DNA of 64,000 nucleotides from Portunus trituberculatus (GCF_017591435.1 NC_059268.1:16372684-16436683), one strand, 5' to 3'. Shown: positions 10,908-26,454, counted from the first letter of the stretch. A program made the numbers and translations. The notes: generated by a model not told the origin, from the letters alone.

Positions 10908-11440
10908 TCGTATTTATCTATCCCCTCACTTAGCCTTTCACTAACATACCTTCTATTTACTTAAACACTAACGCATCCACGCACTAATCTGATAAAACCA
11001 CTCACCCAGTCATCCACCACCCACTGATCGTCCCATTTATTCATCCAGCTATCCATCTATCCACTTGCCTATTTACTCATCCTACCATTCTTTTACACTG
11101 ACCCTGAATCGTGGTATATAGAATGGTTTTACACATTTTATTGATGAATCTTTTTATTTATTCATTCTTTCACTGGTTGTTGTTCATTTAGATCCCAGTA
11201 ATCCTTTTGGTGTTTGCTATTAACTTCCATCCCGTGACAGATTACAGTGGTGATAGCCAAGCTGGAATTGTCACGTTGTTGTGTTGAAAGTTAAAGCAAT
11301 CTCTGTTATTGCGTCCATCAGAGCAAGTGAGTGTTTTGTACGAGAAGGTCAGTGTAGAAATAAAACAAAAATCACGTGTTTCTTTTTTTTCTCTCTCTCT
11401 TTCTCTTGATTGTTTGTTATTCTATATATATATCTCTTTC
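10908..11440. other. No gene seen; AT-rich unique sequence
   Basis: Contains a run of ATCCA/CATCC-rich short repeats (about 10955-11080) and nothing else recognisable. Confidence 0.5.
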
Positions 11441-11447
11441 TTTCTGT

Positions 11448-11686
<239 letters not shown>

Positions 11687-11930
11687 CTTTCTATTTGCAA
11701 AGGCTATTTGTATTTATGTCTCCGCAATATTGTCTTTTTGTTCTCTCTGTTTGAGGTGAAAAGTAGGACAAGATTTTTCCGGCTTCCTCATCATTGTCAT
11801 TCCCGACGTCTTGTATTTCTCTTTTCTTTTCTTTTTTTTTTCTTTTTGGTTTGCTTTTTGTTTTTCCCTCCTTGTTTTTACGTATGCTCCTGTTTTTCCT
11901 GATTCTTTCCTCGCTTTGGGACTCTTAAGC

Positions 11931-11933
<3 letters not shown>

Positions 11934-12004
<71 letters not shown>
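11934..12004. repeat. (CT)35 microsatellite
   Basis: Pure CT tract, 250 bp after the previous one. Confidence 0.96.
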
Positions 12005-12008
<4 letters not shown>

Positions 12009-12364
12009 CCAACAAGAATGTTTGTCTATTTCATGTATTCCTTTTGATATTAACGACCAACGTGCATCACAAGACTCTGAGAGCTAACCCAAAGTATACA
12101 CCAGGATATACAAACGACCTACAAACAACGCGGGCCACTCATGGGTAGTAAATCCTAAACGTTTTTTGAGCAGGTTGACTGAAGAAGATCCTTTGCCAGA
12201 AGATCAAGAGGAAAGGTGTTTTTCTCTCGTTTCTTTCGTTTGGTGATGAATAAGAGCCGGTGGATGTTTTGTGGAATTGAATATGGCACGTGGGAAATTC
12301 GTGTGCCATTTACTCACAGCGTATCTTTTATTCTTGTGGACGGAAGATTGATGTGGATAATGCT

Positions 12365-12600
12365 GAGTTCGTTGCTTTAAACTGTGTGTGTGTCTGTGTG
12401 TCTCTGTGTCTCTGAGTGTCTCTTTTAGGTTCATTCATTGGACGGTCATAAATCTTAATCTTCAAATCAAGTTCGTTGTTTTAAACTGATTGTGTCTGTG
12501 TGTCTCTGTGTCCGTGTGTGTGGGTTTAAAGATATGTACTCTGAGTGTCTCTTTCAGGTTCGTTCAGGCATGGTCTTACGTCTTTATCTTCAGGTCAGCT
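12365..12600. repeat. ~115-bp tandem duplication
   Basis: GTTCGTTG.TTTAAACTG, TGTCTGTGTGTCTCTGTGTC and CTGAGTGTCTCTTT.AGGTTC appear twice in order. The overlapping frames at 12490-12801 show no recognisable domain. Confidence 0.7.
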
Positions 12601-13263
12601 TCTATGAGTTTGAAGAATACAAGTCATTACCGCAGCACGTGTCTACACTTACTGTTCTCCTTAGGTCAATATTTAGAATGCCCTTCAACGAGAGCGGCAC
12701 ACATCCCATTCTGTTTCATCGCCGAGCCTCCGTGTTGCTCTAGTGTTTGTGTGTTCAGATTTATTGGAGGTCGTTCCCGTGTGGTCTGGACGCTGCTGTG
12801 AACCATTTCATTCCACATTTTAACAGACCGAGAGTGACACATACGGTCATAAACCAAATCTTGCGATATTGAGACTAACGCGTTTGAAAAGAAAAATAAA
12901 GCTCGATGTTTTTCACGGATAATTTTATAGCCCTAAGCTAGAAATACTGCAGGTTATGTTGCAGCGATGGAAGTAAAAAGGACGCTCTAAATGAGGCGGC
13001 GTTCCAGAATTCCAAGTGTCGGAGATACAACAACACAATCTGAAGAAGTTAAAAAAAAAAAAAAAATGTGTATCCCCATTTAAAATATATGTAATGTATA
13101 CTTATCGTGTCAAAGTAAGATTTTAATACAAATAAGTGACAATTCATCTCTAGCACCATACAGCTTCTCTTACCTTCCTAACGTAACCTAATACATAAAG
13201 TAGAATATACATAACTATATCTAATAAGAAATATACATGATACTATAAGATAAGGGAAAATAC

Positions 13264-13264
<1 letters not shown>

Positions 13265-13335
<71 letters not shown>
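13265..13335. repeat. (GT)35 microsatellite
   Basis: Pure GT tract grading into GCGTGTGGGCGTGCGTGCGT. Confidence 0.96.
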
Positions 13336-13340
<5 letters not shown>

Positions 13341-13660
13341 GGGCGTGCGTGCGTGTGTATGTAACAAGATAAAAAGAAGCAGGGATTGAGAGAAGAAAAC
13401 AAATGTGTACGAAAAATCCGAGCAATCTTATCATACTGTACTTCCATCAGCTCGTCGCTCTCAGTTGCTTCCTCTATTCTTTTTCAGAGCTTTGTAATGA
13501 CGAGCACGTTGGTGTCAGAAATAACAAACAGTAATGTTGATAAGGGAAAAATAACGGCATTGCTTATCATATTCTTTTGATTCGAGTAGTTTAAGAGTTC
13601 ATAACGAGGTGTAGCAGATTCATGGATATAGAAAGAAAGGCCACGACGAAGTATATAACT

Positions 13661-13691
<31 letters not shown>

Positions 13692-13812
13692 CCTAATTAG
13701 GCTATTAATATCCAAAAGAGATGCGAGGCAGTAGATGAGCACTCCACTAAGGAAAGTTTCTAATTTCTCTGTGGCAGGTGACATAAATAGGACGGAAAAA
13801 CATCATAGTCTA

Positions 13813-14000
13813 GAAATATACTAGCGATAAAAAAATAAAAAAACTGCTTTAGGTGGATATTGAAGGATATAATCTGAGGAAGTGTGACTGACAGTATGGA
13901 GCGAAAAATTCACTAGTGATAATAATAAAAAAAAAAAAACCTGTCTTAGATGGAGGATACAATCTAAGAAAGTCTGACTGATATAGTACGGAGCATATGT
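13813..14000. repeat. ~100-bp tandem duplication
   Basis: ACTAG.GATAA...AAAAAA, CTG.CTTAG.TGGA, ATA.AATCT.AG.AAGT.TGACTGA and GGAGC occur in the same order twice. Confidence 0.65.
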
Positions 14001-14350
14001 AGAGTCTTAACTTGTTTACCTGTAATGCTTCAGAAGGTTTACTCTCACGATTAATATAATGTCAGTCTCGAGCAATAAACCTTTTCATTTTTCCATTCTG
14101 TTCTTTGTCTTTATCTTCGCGTGTACACTCCAGCGAGGCACCTTTCGCACTTGCAGTATTCTTTTTCTAGCATTTGACAATTAAACACTCGCATATTTTA
14201 CCTCCTTTTATGTCATTACCGTTTCCCTTTATTTACCTTTGATATTTTCACTTTTTAAGATTTTCCGATCTTTGTCTGCTTGCTTACACGATTCCACACA
14301 CCGCAGAATGTCTGTGTGTATGCGTGCACACATACACACAAACATTTACT

Positions 14351-14420
14351 GCTCTCTAACTCAGTGGTAACGGGCTTGCTTGTCACTTGGCGGGCTTGGG
14401 TTCGTGCTCTGCTCAAGTGG
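14351..14420 (+). mobile_element. tRNA-like SINE head fragment
   Basis: CTCTAACTCAGTGGTAACGG resembles an A-box region, and CTTGGGTTCGTGCTCTGC 45 bp later resembles a decayed B-box. No acceptor stem pairing is visible, so a functional tRNA is unlikely. Confidence 0.4.
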
Positions 14421-15083
14421 CTAAAGTTTTCACTGAAAGGCGAGCAGTTACTGTCCTTAAGCAAGAGAATAGTGTTGTGTGTGGAAGTTTTCAGCCTCAC
14501 CCCACTCTGTATATCTTACTTTATGAACTCTGAGCTGTGAAAGGGACGGTACAACTGGCAGTATTAGTGTTAAATTGATAAGGGATTTGAATAAGAGGGA
14601 AGACTTATAGATAGGTAAGATAAGTGTAAATACGTAGGTATATGATCCACGAGACTGTTGCTTTCCACTGGGTACGGATGGAGATAGGAATGTGAATTGT
14701 GTGTAGTGTGAGTGTGTGTTGCTTTGTCTACGCAGTGTAAAATTCCTACCGTGGTATATTGATAGACAGATAGATAGACGTCTCACACAGGAAGAGGAAA
14801 AAATAAAGGCTCCAAACGCCGTTCCCAAAAGAAAAGAAATACGATCACGAGACACGAGAGAGAGACACTTCACGACTAAACCCAGAAACTCTCCACGGTG
14901 TTTGTTTCTCTTCCTTTCTGTCTTGCGAATCGAGCTGCTACAAAAGGAGAGCACCTATCGAGCCCAAACTCAATTGAGCAGGTAATTGGGAACTTTCTTT
15001 AATTAACGTTCTGGGAGAGATAAATGGTGTTATTTTTCGTTTCTTTTTTTCATTTTCGTGTCTTTGGTAACTTCCTTTGGCAC

Positions 15084-15085
<2 letters not shown>
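14421..15085. other. No recognised gene
   Basis: A 165-codon minus frame (14457-14954) is open without microsatellites but shows no domain, no good start context and no family resemblance. It is left uncalled. Confidence 0.45.

Positions 15086-15164
<79 letters not shown>
15086..15164. repeat. (GA)39 microsatellite
   Basis: Pure GA tract. Confidence 0.96.
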
Positions 15165-15167
<3 letters not shown>

Positions 15168-15262
15168 ATTGTGGATTTTCTTCTTTAGCTATTTTTTTAA
15201 CGTGTAGTGAGAAACAAGCGAATTTTTCCTCTTTTTTTGTAAATGTGACTGGTATTTTTTTC

Positions 15263-15330
15263 TATGCAGGAGAGGAAACTGGCAAAGGGCAACAGAAAAT
15301 GAAAAAAAAAAAAGGCCCACTGGTATAAAA
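15263..15330 (-). mobile_element. LINE 3' UTR stub
   Basis: The minus strand reads CAGTGGGCCTTTTTTTTTTT, then GCCCTTTGCCAGTTTCC and CTGCATAGAAAAAAAT. This is the same 3' terminal signature as the other LINE fragments, without any coding part. Confidence 0.5.
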
Positions 15331-15702
15331 GTAGACTAATATAGACAGATGGACACTCGGACGGATATGCAGAGTGGAAGTGAAAAATACGAGGCGGACA
15401 TTAGATAGAGCCGCGCAGATCATGACTCGCCATATCCCTCAACGCTGGAACCTTTTCAAAACTCAACCCAATGATTCACGTCTAATCCTAACCTAATGTT
15501 GGTCACTTTTTATTTCCCCGTTCTGAAAAAAAAAATGCATTAGATATTCAGAAAAAAATGTTCTCATTATGTGTAGAGTGTTATGTCGTAGTAGAAATTA
15601 AATGTTATATGAGTGTTGACGTAGAACTGCTGGTGATGCTTTTTGCGGTCCTAATTTATGGAGTAGAGTAGCCAGTTCAATTTTACACCGTCTGACCTTT
15701 GA

Positions 15703-15883
15703 TTAAGCCCTTCAGTACCAAGATGCATTTTCATATTCATTCTGGTAACTATTTGGTGATTTTATACAGCTTCAGAAATTTATGTGGGGGATTAAAATAG
15801 TGAAGACTGTGGTCATTAATCTCTTAACCTTCATAGACCCTTCCTGATGCCAATAAAACCGTCTAATAGTCCTAGTACTGGGG
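15703..15883 (+). mobile_element. piggyBac-like MITE, 3' truncated copy
   Basis: TTAA|GCCCTTCAGTACCAAGATGC start. The right end jumps from GTCTAATAGT to CCTAGTACTGGGGA and lacks a closing TTAA. Confidence 0.78.
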
Positions 15884-16255
15884 AGGGGCCCAGCAAAGAT
15901 CTTTTTACTACATGAACCAAACTCTTCCCCAGTCACTCATATATTCTCTGGACGAGTAGGTCTGGAATAGTTGATTTCCAGCACTACACCTCTCGTTGGA
16001 CTTTTCTGGTATCAAAGCAAGACACAAGCTTTCCATCTTCTCTCGCTCCTACTTTTTCATAGAACCAAAAGTGGGAGGATGTAATTTTTGAGTCTTTGTC
16101 ATATTTCTCTAGTGTTTTTATTCAGATGGGTAAATGATACGTATTTAGATCACAAACATTCAAACACCTCGCTCCTTCCTCCCACGTTCCGCTATCCATT
16201 TCAATGCCCATTCAAACTTACAACAACCAATCGTCATAGAAAATTTCCTATTGAT

Positions 16256-16463
16256 CCAATCAGTACTGGGACCAATGTAAACCTTAAGATTTGTGTACGA
16301 TAAAACAATTTTATTTATATTAAAAGGTGTCTATGGAGGTCAGAAGATTAATAACCACAATCTTCACCATTTTGATACCCACAAAAGTTTCTGAAGTTGT
16401 ATAGAATAACCAAATAGTAAGGAAAATAAATATGAAAATGCGTCATGGTACTGAAGGGTTTAA
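16256..16463 (-). mobile_element. piggyBac-like MITE
   Basis: Inverted copy. The left end is degraded (CCAATCAGTACTGGGACC); the right end GGTACTGAAGGG|TTTAA retains a TTAA at 16460-16463. Confidence 0.8.
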
Positions 16464-16530
16464 GACCAGTATTCCAACCCAGAACTTGCATTGTATAGTC
16501 AGACGCGCTACCTTCTCAACTAACAAGCCT
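16464..16530 (-). mobile_element. tRNA-like fragment, decayed
   Basis: The minus strand reads GTTAGTTGAGAAGGTAGCGC...CTGGGTTGGAATACTGG, like a tRNA D-arm followed by a mutated T-arm (GGGTTGGAA in place of GGTTCGAA). It directly abuts the MITE ending at 16463. Confidence 0.4.
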
Positions 16531-16999
16531 CCCTTTTTCTTTATATAGTTTTTAGCATGTCATGTTGGTTCAGCCTCTGCCTCCCGTTCTTCCTGATCAG
16601 TTTAGAGCTCAGGAAGGATTAATTACCAATCATTACATCCCGTTGCCAGATGGGAGATGAAGATGTGAGGTATTAGTGTCGTGTTCCCTTCCCGTGATGA
16701 GAAATCGAGAAATATGACCAATATTAGGAGGAGATAAGAGGAGAGTATCTTGTAAGGGTCATCACAAATTGCCGTCTCGTTTCAGAAAGTGGTGTAGGAC
16801 GTCCCTGCTAATTACATTCTCTCGTGTCTGAATTACTCACAATTATTGAAGTGTATTTTTACTTCCCAAAACCCAATCAAGGTATTAATTATTCTACTTG
16901 ATTCTGGCGTGAAACTCTCTTCTGGCAATTACGTATCAATTTCTGCAAGTAATTCTAATCCTCATCTCTTGTGATCAGCAACATGTCTGCTAAGAGCCA

Positions 17000-17213
17000 T
17001 TAACCCCATCAGTACCATGACGCGTTTCCATATTCACTCTGGTTACTATTTGGTGATTTTGTACAGCTTCAGAAACTCATGTGGGAGATTTAAATAGTGA
17101 AGATTGTGGCCATTAATCTCCTGACCTCCATAAACCTTTGCTAATGTCAATAAAATGGTCTAATCGTACGCAAATCTCAAGGTAAAAATATGTCCCAGTA
17201 CTGAAAAAGTTAA
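17000..17213 (+). mobile_element. piggyBac-like MITE
   Basis: TTAA|CCCCATCAGTACCATGACGC to CAGTACTGAAAAAG|TTAA. Both target sites are preserved and the core is full length. Confidence 0.87.
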
Positions 17214-17885
17214 GAGCTCAGCAGACTAGGCAATATTATTTATGTTTATGATGCTAATTTTGTAACTTCTTGGAAATAAAAACCATCAATCAATCAAGCA
17301 ATCAGTCTAAACTTATGGCAACACTGTACTAGTTTTGGTGGGAAGATAGAGTATAGTGGGTTTCAATGTCTTGGGTTCCTCAGTTCTTGTGTTGTGTGGC
17401 CAGGTGCGTTAGGTAAGGTGTGTTCTTCCTCGCCTCTCATCATCTAGACAACCCTATAGCTATCCTGTATCCTCTCTGCAATTTGCTATCAGTTTGCTTC
17501 ATACGTATAGGTGTGGCGCGTTTCTCTTTACAAAACAGCACTGATGGATTGAAATAATGTTTACCTGGCGCCGAAGAATAATTACTGGTGCATGCTAATT
17601 TTAAACCCATTTTCTATGTTTCAGCTTTACTTGATATATGTTCATGTGCAATACACATTACAATGGAGGTAAAAATAAGTTCTCGGAGCTTTTCGTTATT
17701 GGCATTGTCTGTGCTTTGTTCATTTGGACGTACGGTGTTTTGATAAGGCCTTTCCTATGTAGTAAAGGAAAGAAGCGAGGAGAACGGTATTCAGTTGCTA
17801 TTCATTAACGTAGTTTTGTGTATTTCAGAGCAGATTGGCGTGGAGGTCTCGTAAGTCTGTAAAACGCAAAGTTCATTGAATCAGA

Positions 17886-18098
17886 TTAACCCTTTCAGTA
17901 TCGTGGCGCGTTTCCATTTTCATTCTGCTTACTATTGGGTGATTTTATACAGCTTCAGAAACTTATGTGGGGATTAGAATAGTAAAGTCTCTAGCCATTA
18001 ATCTTCTGACCTCCATAGACTCTTCTTAATGTCAATAAAATGGTCTAATCGTACACAAATCTCAAGATAAAAATGTGTCTAAGTATTGAAAGGGTTAA
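17886..18098 (+). mobile_element. piggyBac-like MITE
   Basis: TTAA|CCCTTTCAGTATCGTGGCGC to AAGTATTGAAAGGG|TTAA. Both target sites are preserved. Confidence 0.87.
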
Positions 18099-19111
18099 CA
18101 GGGGAAATAATTACTCGAGAATTTCAACTTCCACCTTGTATCAGCTCGTCTTTCACACTGGCATTCATTTCTCTCTGGTAATTATTTGGTTAGCCTTATC
18201 AGATTACTCACTCCCTTTCATATGTGTGTTTCGGCGCCTCCTTCTTCCCGTTCGATGTTGCAGCGTTCTAGAAATACATGCAATTCAGTGTGATCCGCTT
18301 TGATGAGTACGTATGAAATGAGGACATACGGCAAGAGTTCGGGGTCATCAACTTTCAGGACTTCAAAGAGGGAGTAAATTGTTTCCTGCAATAGCCCACG
18401 TGTTTAAAAATAGATGAGTTTACTAATGACAATCTTATTCTTTTCCTTTCATTGCTTTCTCTCACTGAATAGACAATATAAGACTGATAAAACAAGGGAA
18501 GATGCAAAAAGGTGACTAGAGATACAGGTGGTAGTTTCTAAATAAGGAAAGTGATGAGAAAATATGGGGTATTTGAATATGTGACAAGAAACACGTGCAA
18601 GGAAAAGGTCAAGTGATAGAATGTGTTTAGATGTGTAATATTCCACTCCCAAACTTTTCACTGGCATTCCTTATTCCTGTGTGATATCGCCCTTCAACCT
18701 CATCCTTGACATAGGGTGATTTTTTCTTCCTTAGAACTCTTGATTACAAAACTCTACATCTGGTTCTGCTGCTCCATTCACCCAGACTGTCAGATCTTAC
18801 TTTCTATCTGCCTCTCTCCTCAGACCAGCTGCTGCTCACCAAAGTACCAATCCCCTGCCTAAGAGTTTTTCATTAGTACCCTTTTACTGGTTCACATCCT
18901 TTCCAATTCTTTACCTTCTCTTCAGTTTCTCTTCTTGTTTTGTCTTTTTCTCCAATGTTTGAAAGTTTATCCGGTTTATTTTTTTTTTCTTATCAGTTTT
19001 CTTTGTTTCGTTTTCTATAATCCGGATTGAGCCGTTTTCGTTCACGTTTGGTCTTTCAAGTTTAGATTCAATGTGTTTATTTGTGGTTTGTTTAATTTCA
19101 TGTTGTATTAA

Positions 19112-19113
<2 letters not shown>
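18099..19113. other. No gene or repeat recognised
   Basis: Unique AT-rich sequence with short frames only. Confidence 0.5.

Positions 19114-19171
<58 letters not shown>
19114..19171. repeat. (GA)29 microsatellite
   Basis: Pure GA tract. Confidence 0.95.
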
Positions 19172-19178
<7 letters not shown>

Positions 19179-19537
19179 TGTATAGAAAGTATAAGGCTGG
19201 AGACAAATAACAAGACAAGATTATCGGTCTGTCTTGTTCAATTTCCCTTTATGTTCATGGAGCGTGTCTCAATTTCCTATGTGTTCTTGTATGGCACTAA
19301 CGTATTTCTTTCTTAATCTCACAGTGTACCGTATATCAGTGTGCCGTTGGCCTGGCATTCTATAAGCTGCAAAAAGATGTGGTGGTAAAGTTTCCTCTAT
19401 GTGCTTGGGTTGTGGGAATGTTGAACGCAGTGTTGGGAATTTGGTTATATTCGTGTCCAGCTTCAAAATTGGAACGTCTCTTACTGCACTGCTTCCTTCT
19501 ACTCATGGTGTCGTGGAGGGAAGAAAGGGATGCGTTG

Positions 19538-19846
<309 letters not shown>

Positions 19847-19854
19847 TGACTTAG

Positions 19855-22179
<2,325 letters not shown>

Positions 22180-22246
<67 letters not shown>

Positions 22247-22263
22247 TATCTATCTATCTAACT
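22180..22263. repeat. (CT)n(ATCT)n
   Basis: CT at about 22180-22243, then ATCT units; a 36-nt T tract lies upstream at about 21981-22016. Confidence 0.95.
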
Positions 22264-22928
22264 AACCTATCTATATCTATCTGTACCTATCTCTCTACAA
22301 GTATTCATCTACCTATTGATCTCTTCCTCTTCTCCCTTTCAACCTATTTGTACTCGTGAGTCAGCAAGTGAATAGATAAGTCAACAAACAGGTCAGCGAG
22401 AACAGGGAGTCAAAATCTGAACCCTTCACATTCATTCCCTCTCCTTGACTTTGACTTAAAAAATAGCGCGAATGAGTGAAGAAAACTACCGCTCCTATGT
22501 CTTCTTTATGTCTTATGTTCCTTCGTTATTCTATTCCCTTGCCTGAGCTTTATCACCCTCGACTGTAAACTGGCAGTGGCTCTGAGTAAAGGAAGAGAGC
22601 TTACGAGGGATGGAGCTCTTGGGTGGCTAGTGGCTGGGCGAGGAGTGGCCTGAGTGTGGCTAGCAGGCAGAGGGATGAGACAGGGAAAGACAGATCATTG
22701 ATTATGGATGCGGGAGTGGAGAGACAGAGAGAGAGAGGGCGGAAGGCAAGGGAAGTGGTTTTAGAGGTTATGGGCTTTCCTCGCCCTTCTGTAATGCGAG
22801 TTGTGTTTGTTGTATAATGGATGAAGAGTATTCAAAGTTATTTCTAACTTGTCACCGTCATCACTGTTACAATTCTTTGGTACGGTTTTGTTTGTCTGTT
22901 TCTGTGTCTCAATTTGTTTATGTTCCTT

Positions 22929-23143
<215 letters not shown>

Positions 23144-23580
23144 GTCCTCTCATTCGACCTAACCTAAAACTCTTACGTAATTGTTTGGAACGAATGTCAA
23201 TGCAACACTGATTTATTGTCTTCTCTTCTTTTTTTTTCTTTTCTTTTAGTTCAAGGTTATTAGATCCAGAGAGAAAACGAGGCGAAACAAAATTAATGAA
23301 AAGAGAAAGAAGAGGCAGCTCGAGGGGTGGGAGGAGGGAGAAGATGAGGGGAAGAGGAAGGTGAGGGGAAGAGAAGGTGAGGGAGGGGGGAAGGTGAGAG
23401 GCTGTGTCGGGTGAAGGGAGAAGAGGGAGACTGAAACAAACGAGAAACAGATATGGACAAAAGTTTACGACACGGAAACATGAAAAAGAGTTTTATAGTT
23501 TGAAAGAGAGAGAGAGAGGGAAAAATCTCTGGCCATAATACAAGAAGTGGATTTGTAAAGAGCTGTTGAATAAGAATCTG

Positions 23581-23604
23581 AGAGAGAGAGATAGATAGAT
23601 AGAT

Positions 23605-23666
<62 letters not shown>
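23581..23666. repeat. (GATA)n(GA)n
   Basis: GATA units at about 23590-23606, then GA to 23666. A purine-rich, minisatellite-like GGGAGAAG segment lies upstream (23320-23440). Confidence 0.94.
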
Positions 23667-23669
<3 letters not shown>

Positions 23670-24313
23670 AGGAAGAAAAGAACAGGTCACACCATGAAAA
23701 AATTATATAAGCTAAGAATGAGTAAAAAAAAAAAACATCTTAAATATTTTCCTCACATTCCTACATTCATTTTGCTATCATTGTCTCTTCCCACAAATGG
23801 TTGGAGAGCTTAATGATAAAAGTTTACCAATACACAAAAGTTGGGGCGTAATCTTTCATTCTTTTCATGTCGCTGTGTGTGTATGACTGTAGCATTGCCA
23901 AGGACAATAGTGAAGTGAGACGCTACATTCACACCCACTTTTTCATTTCGTTTCCTGCACATAGGAAGGACAGACCCAGGGACAAAACCAAATCCAGGAG
24001 AAAAAGTCCCACTAATTGTTTCTCCCACCAAGGAAAAAGAAAGAGAGCGTCAAAGAGGAGGTAATTTAAGTCCAGAGATACCTTGAAACTCTTCTGAACT
24101 TGGTCTATGTCAGTGTTCCTTCCTCAATACCAAGTAAAGATTCTCAAACATTTATGAGTTTTTCCTGCAAATTCCTCCTCTGAACAAGTTAATAGCAGTG
24201 TTCGTCCCTCAGTGCCAGCTCAATATTCTCAAACATTTCTGAGTCTTCTTTAAATTCCTCTTCTAAACTTAGTCAATATTTAATGTCCCTCCCGTAACGC
24301 CAGTTCCACATTT

Positions 24314-24514
24314 TTAACATCACGCGTTTCCATATTCATTCTGGTTACTATTTAGCGTTTTTATACACCTTCAGAAACTTGCGTGGAAGCTGAAATAGTG
24401 AAGACTGTTGCCATTAATCTTCTGACCTCCATAGACGCTTCCTAATGTCAGTAAAATGGTCTAATCGTACACAAATCTCATGGTAAAAATGTGTCTCAGT
24501 ACTGGAGAAGTTAA
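24314..24514 (+). mobile_element. piggyBac-like MITE, left member of a head-to-tail pair
   Basis: The left end has lost CCCTTCAGTAC (TTAA|CATCACGCGTTTCC). The right end CAGTACTGGAGAAG|TTAA shares its TTAA with the next copy. Confidence 0.82.
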
Positions 24515-24705
24515 TCTGTTCAGTACCATGACTCGTTTTCATATTTATTCTGCTTACTATCTAGTGACTTTATACAGCTTCAGAAACTTATGTGAGGGAC
24601 TGAAATAGTGAAGACTCTAGCCATTAATCTTCTGACCTCCTTAGACTCTTCCTAACGTCAGTAAAATCTCATAGTAAAAATGCATCCCAGTACTGAAGAA
24701 GTCAA
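24511..24705 (+). mobile_element. piggyBac-like MITE, right member of a head-to-tail pair
   Basis: Starts at the shared TTAA (24511-24514) with TCTGTTCAGTACCATGACTC. It has a deletion around the GGTCTAATCG core and ends CAGTACTGAAGAAGTCAA. Confidence 0.82.
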
Positions 24706-25028
24706 ACATTCCAGAGTCTCCTTTCCTCAAATACTTTAGAGGTAGTGGAAGTTATTAAGATTCTCAAACGCGGTGTCATTCTTTTTAGTGATAGTGTGGC
24801 AAGGATCTCTGTACAGCCACTTGAAAAACATCCAGGAAAATGTGACCAACTATTTCCGTGCCTTTTCAAAATAACGCCTTTGAGAGAACGTAGCGTTTCC
24901 GACGATTGGTTCTGATTAAGTACGGAGAATCTAGAATATGTCAGGAGCTCTTAATATCGAGGGAAGAGGAGGAATTACAGGAGAAGTGACTAAAAAACTG
25001 TTCCCGACAAAGACTGCGCTCTTATATG

Positions 25029-25032
<4 letters not shown>

Positions 25033-25100
<68 letters not shown>

Positions 25101-25277
25101 GGGCAACGTAATAGTGGCTTATCAGGAGATGTGGAATGAGGAGGAATGAAGGAAATATCCGGCTGTTTCATACCTTCTTTTTACCTGGTAGTTCCACTCA
25201 GCCCTCTCTCCTCCGCCTCCTTCATTTTCTTCACCTTGTCTCTCATGTAATACATATCACTTTACTTTTTTTTCTAT

Positions 25278-25332
<55 letters not shown>
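25033..25332. repeat. Two GT tracts
   Basis: GT at 25033-25097 and 25280-25332. Confidence 0.95.
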
Positions 25333-25337
<5 letters not shown>

Positions 25338-25544
25338 AGTATGTGTGTCTGAGTGTGAGTGTGACCATGGATATCTCAGTCAGACCATTAAGCTAAGGGT
25401 GATATTAAATACGAAGAGCATATAAGAATAATATTAAAAGTGCGAGAGAGCGCCGAGCTGCTCACATAAATCTGTATCCTAGGTCCTGAAAATTTGTATT
25501 AACTGTAATTCTCATGAGGGTTATAATAAATTACTAATATCTAC

Positions 25545-25750
25545 TTAACCCTTTAGTACCATGACGCGTTTCCATATTCATTCTGCTTAATATTTAGTGA
25601 TTTTAAACAGCTTTAGAAACTCATGTGAGCAATTAAAATAGTGAAGACTATGGCCATTAATTTTCTGACCTCTATAGATCCTTCCCAATGTCAGTAAAAT
25701 GATCTAATCGTACACAAATCTCAAGGCAAAAAAGTGTCCTAATATTTGTC
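25545..25750 (+). mobile_element. piggyBac-like MITE, left member of an inverted pair
   Basis: TTAA|CCCTTTAGTACCATGACGCG start. The right end degrades at GTGTCCTAATATTTG, where it meets an inverted copy. Confidence 0.82.
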
Positions 25751-25945
25751 TCCTTCAATTCTGAGACACATTTCTACCATGACTTTTGTGTGTGATTAGA
25801 CGATTTAGGAAGTGTGTATGGGGTCAGAAGATTAATGGACACAGTCTTCATTATTTTAATCCCCACATAATTTGCTGAAGGTGTAAAATATCACCAAATT
25901 GTAAGTAGAATGAATAGGAAAACGCGTCATGATACTCAAATAATC
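25751..25945 (-). mobile_element. piggyBac-like MITE, right member of an inverted pair
   Basis: Begins CCTTCAATTCTGAGACACAT and ends AACGCGTCATGATACTCAAA. It is a near full-length inverted copy that makes a ~400-bp palindromic arrangement with 25545-25750. Confidence 0.82.
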
Positions 25946-26206
25946 ACTAATGAAATGGTGGCATCCCTGTATAAGACGTTGCTCTCACTTCATTCCAGCG
26001 GTGGTTGTGAACGATAAAACGACACACCCCTCGACGTCTTTGTTCTGGCATCCTACTGCGCTACACCTGTGACTTATGCTCGGAAAAGTTGCTGGCAGTG
26101 AGGTAAATATGAACGTGAAAATATGGCCGACTTTCCCATCTAATATTCCTGGTGTTGACGTAACATGTAACATCCCTCTAGTCGTGTGCAGGATTATATA
26201 AGGCTG

Positions 26207-26208
<2 letters not shown>

Positions 26209-26270
<62 letters not shown>

Positions 26271-26387
26271 TCAATGTTGATTATGTTCATTAAGTAGAAT
26301 TAAGGAAAATGAAAGATGTCAAAATTCATTAAGTAAATTGTACTTCGTTTACGTTCTTTCAGTCACACTAATTCCTGCTTCTACTAT

Positions 26388-26453
<66 letters not shown>
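26209..26453. repeat. (CA)29 and (CTA)23
   Basis: CA at 26209-26267 and CTA at about 26384-26453. Confidence 0.95.

Positions 26454-26454
<1 letters not shown>

Larger units (their letters stand above)
24095..24750. repeat. ~95-bp tandem repeat, three units, the last split by two MITEs
   Basis: GTCAGTGTTCCTTCCTCAATACCAAG-type and TTCTCAAACATTT.TGAGTCTTC-type segments occur at about 24107 and 24200. The third begins near 24290 and resumes after the MITE pair at 24706 (AACATTCCAGAGTCTCCTTT). Confidence 0.6.

Noticed and set aside
14457..14954. 165-codon microsatellite-free minus-strand frame
   Set aside because: No recognisable domain, composition typical of random AT-rich sequence, no transcript or homology evidence available.
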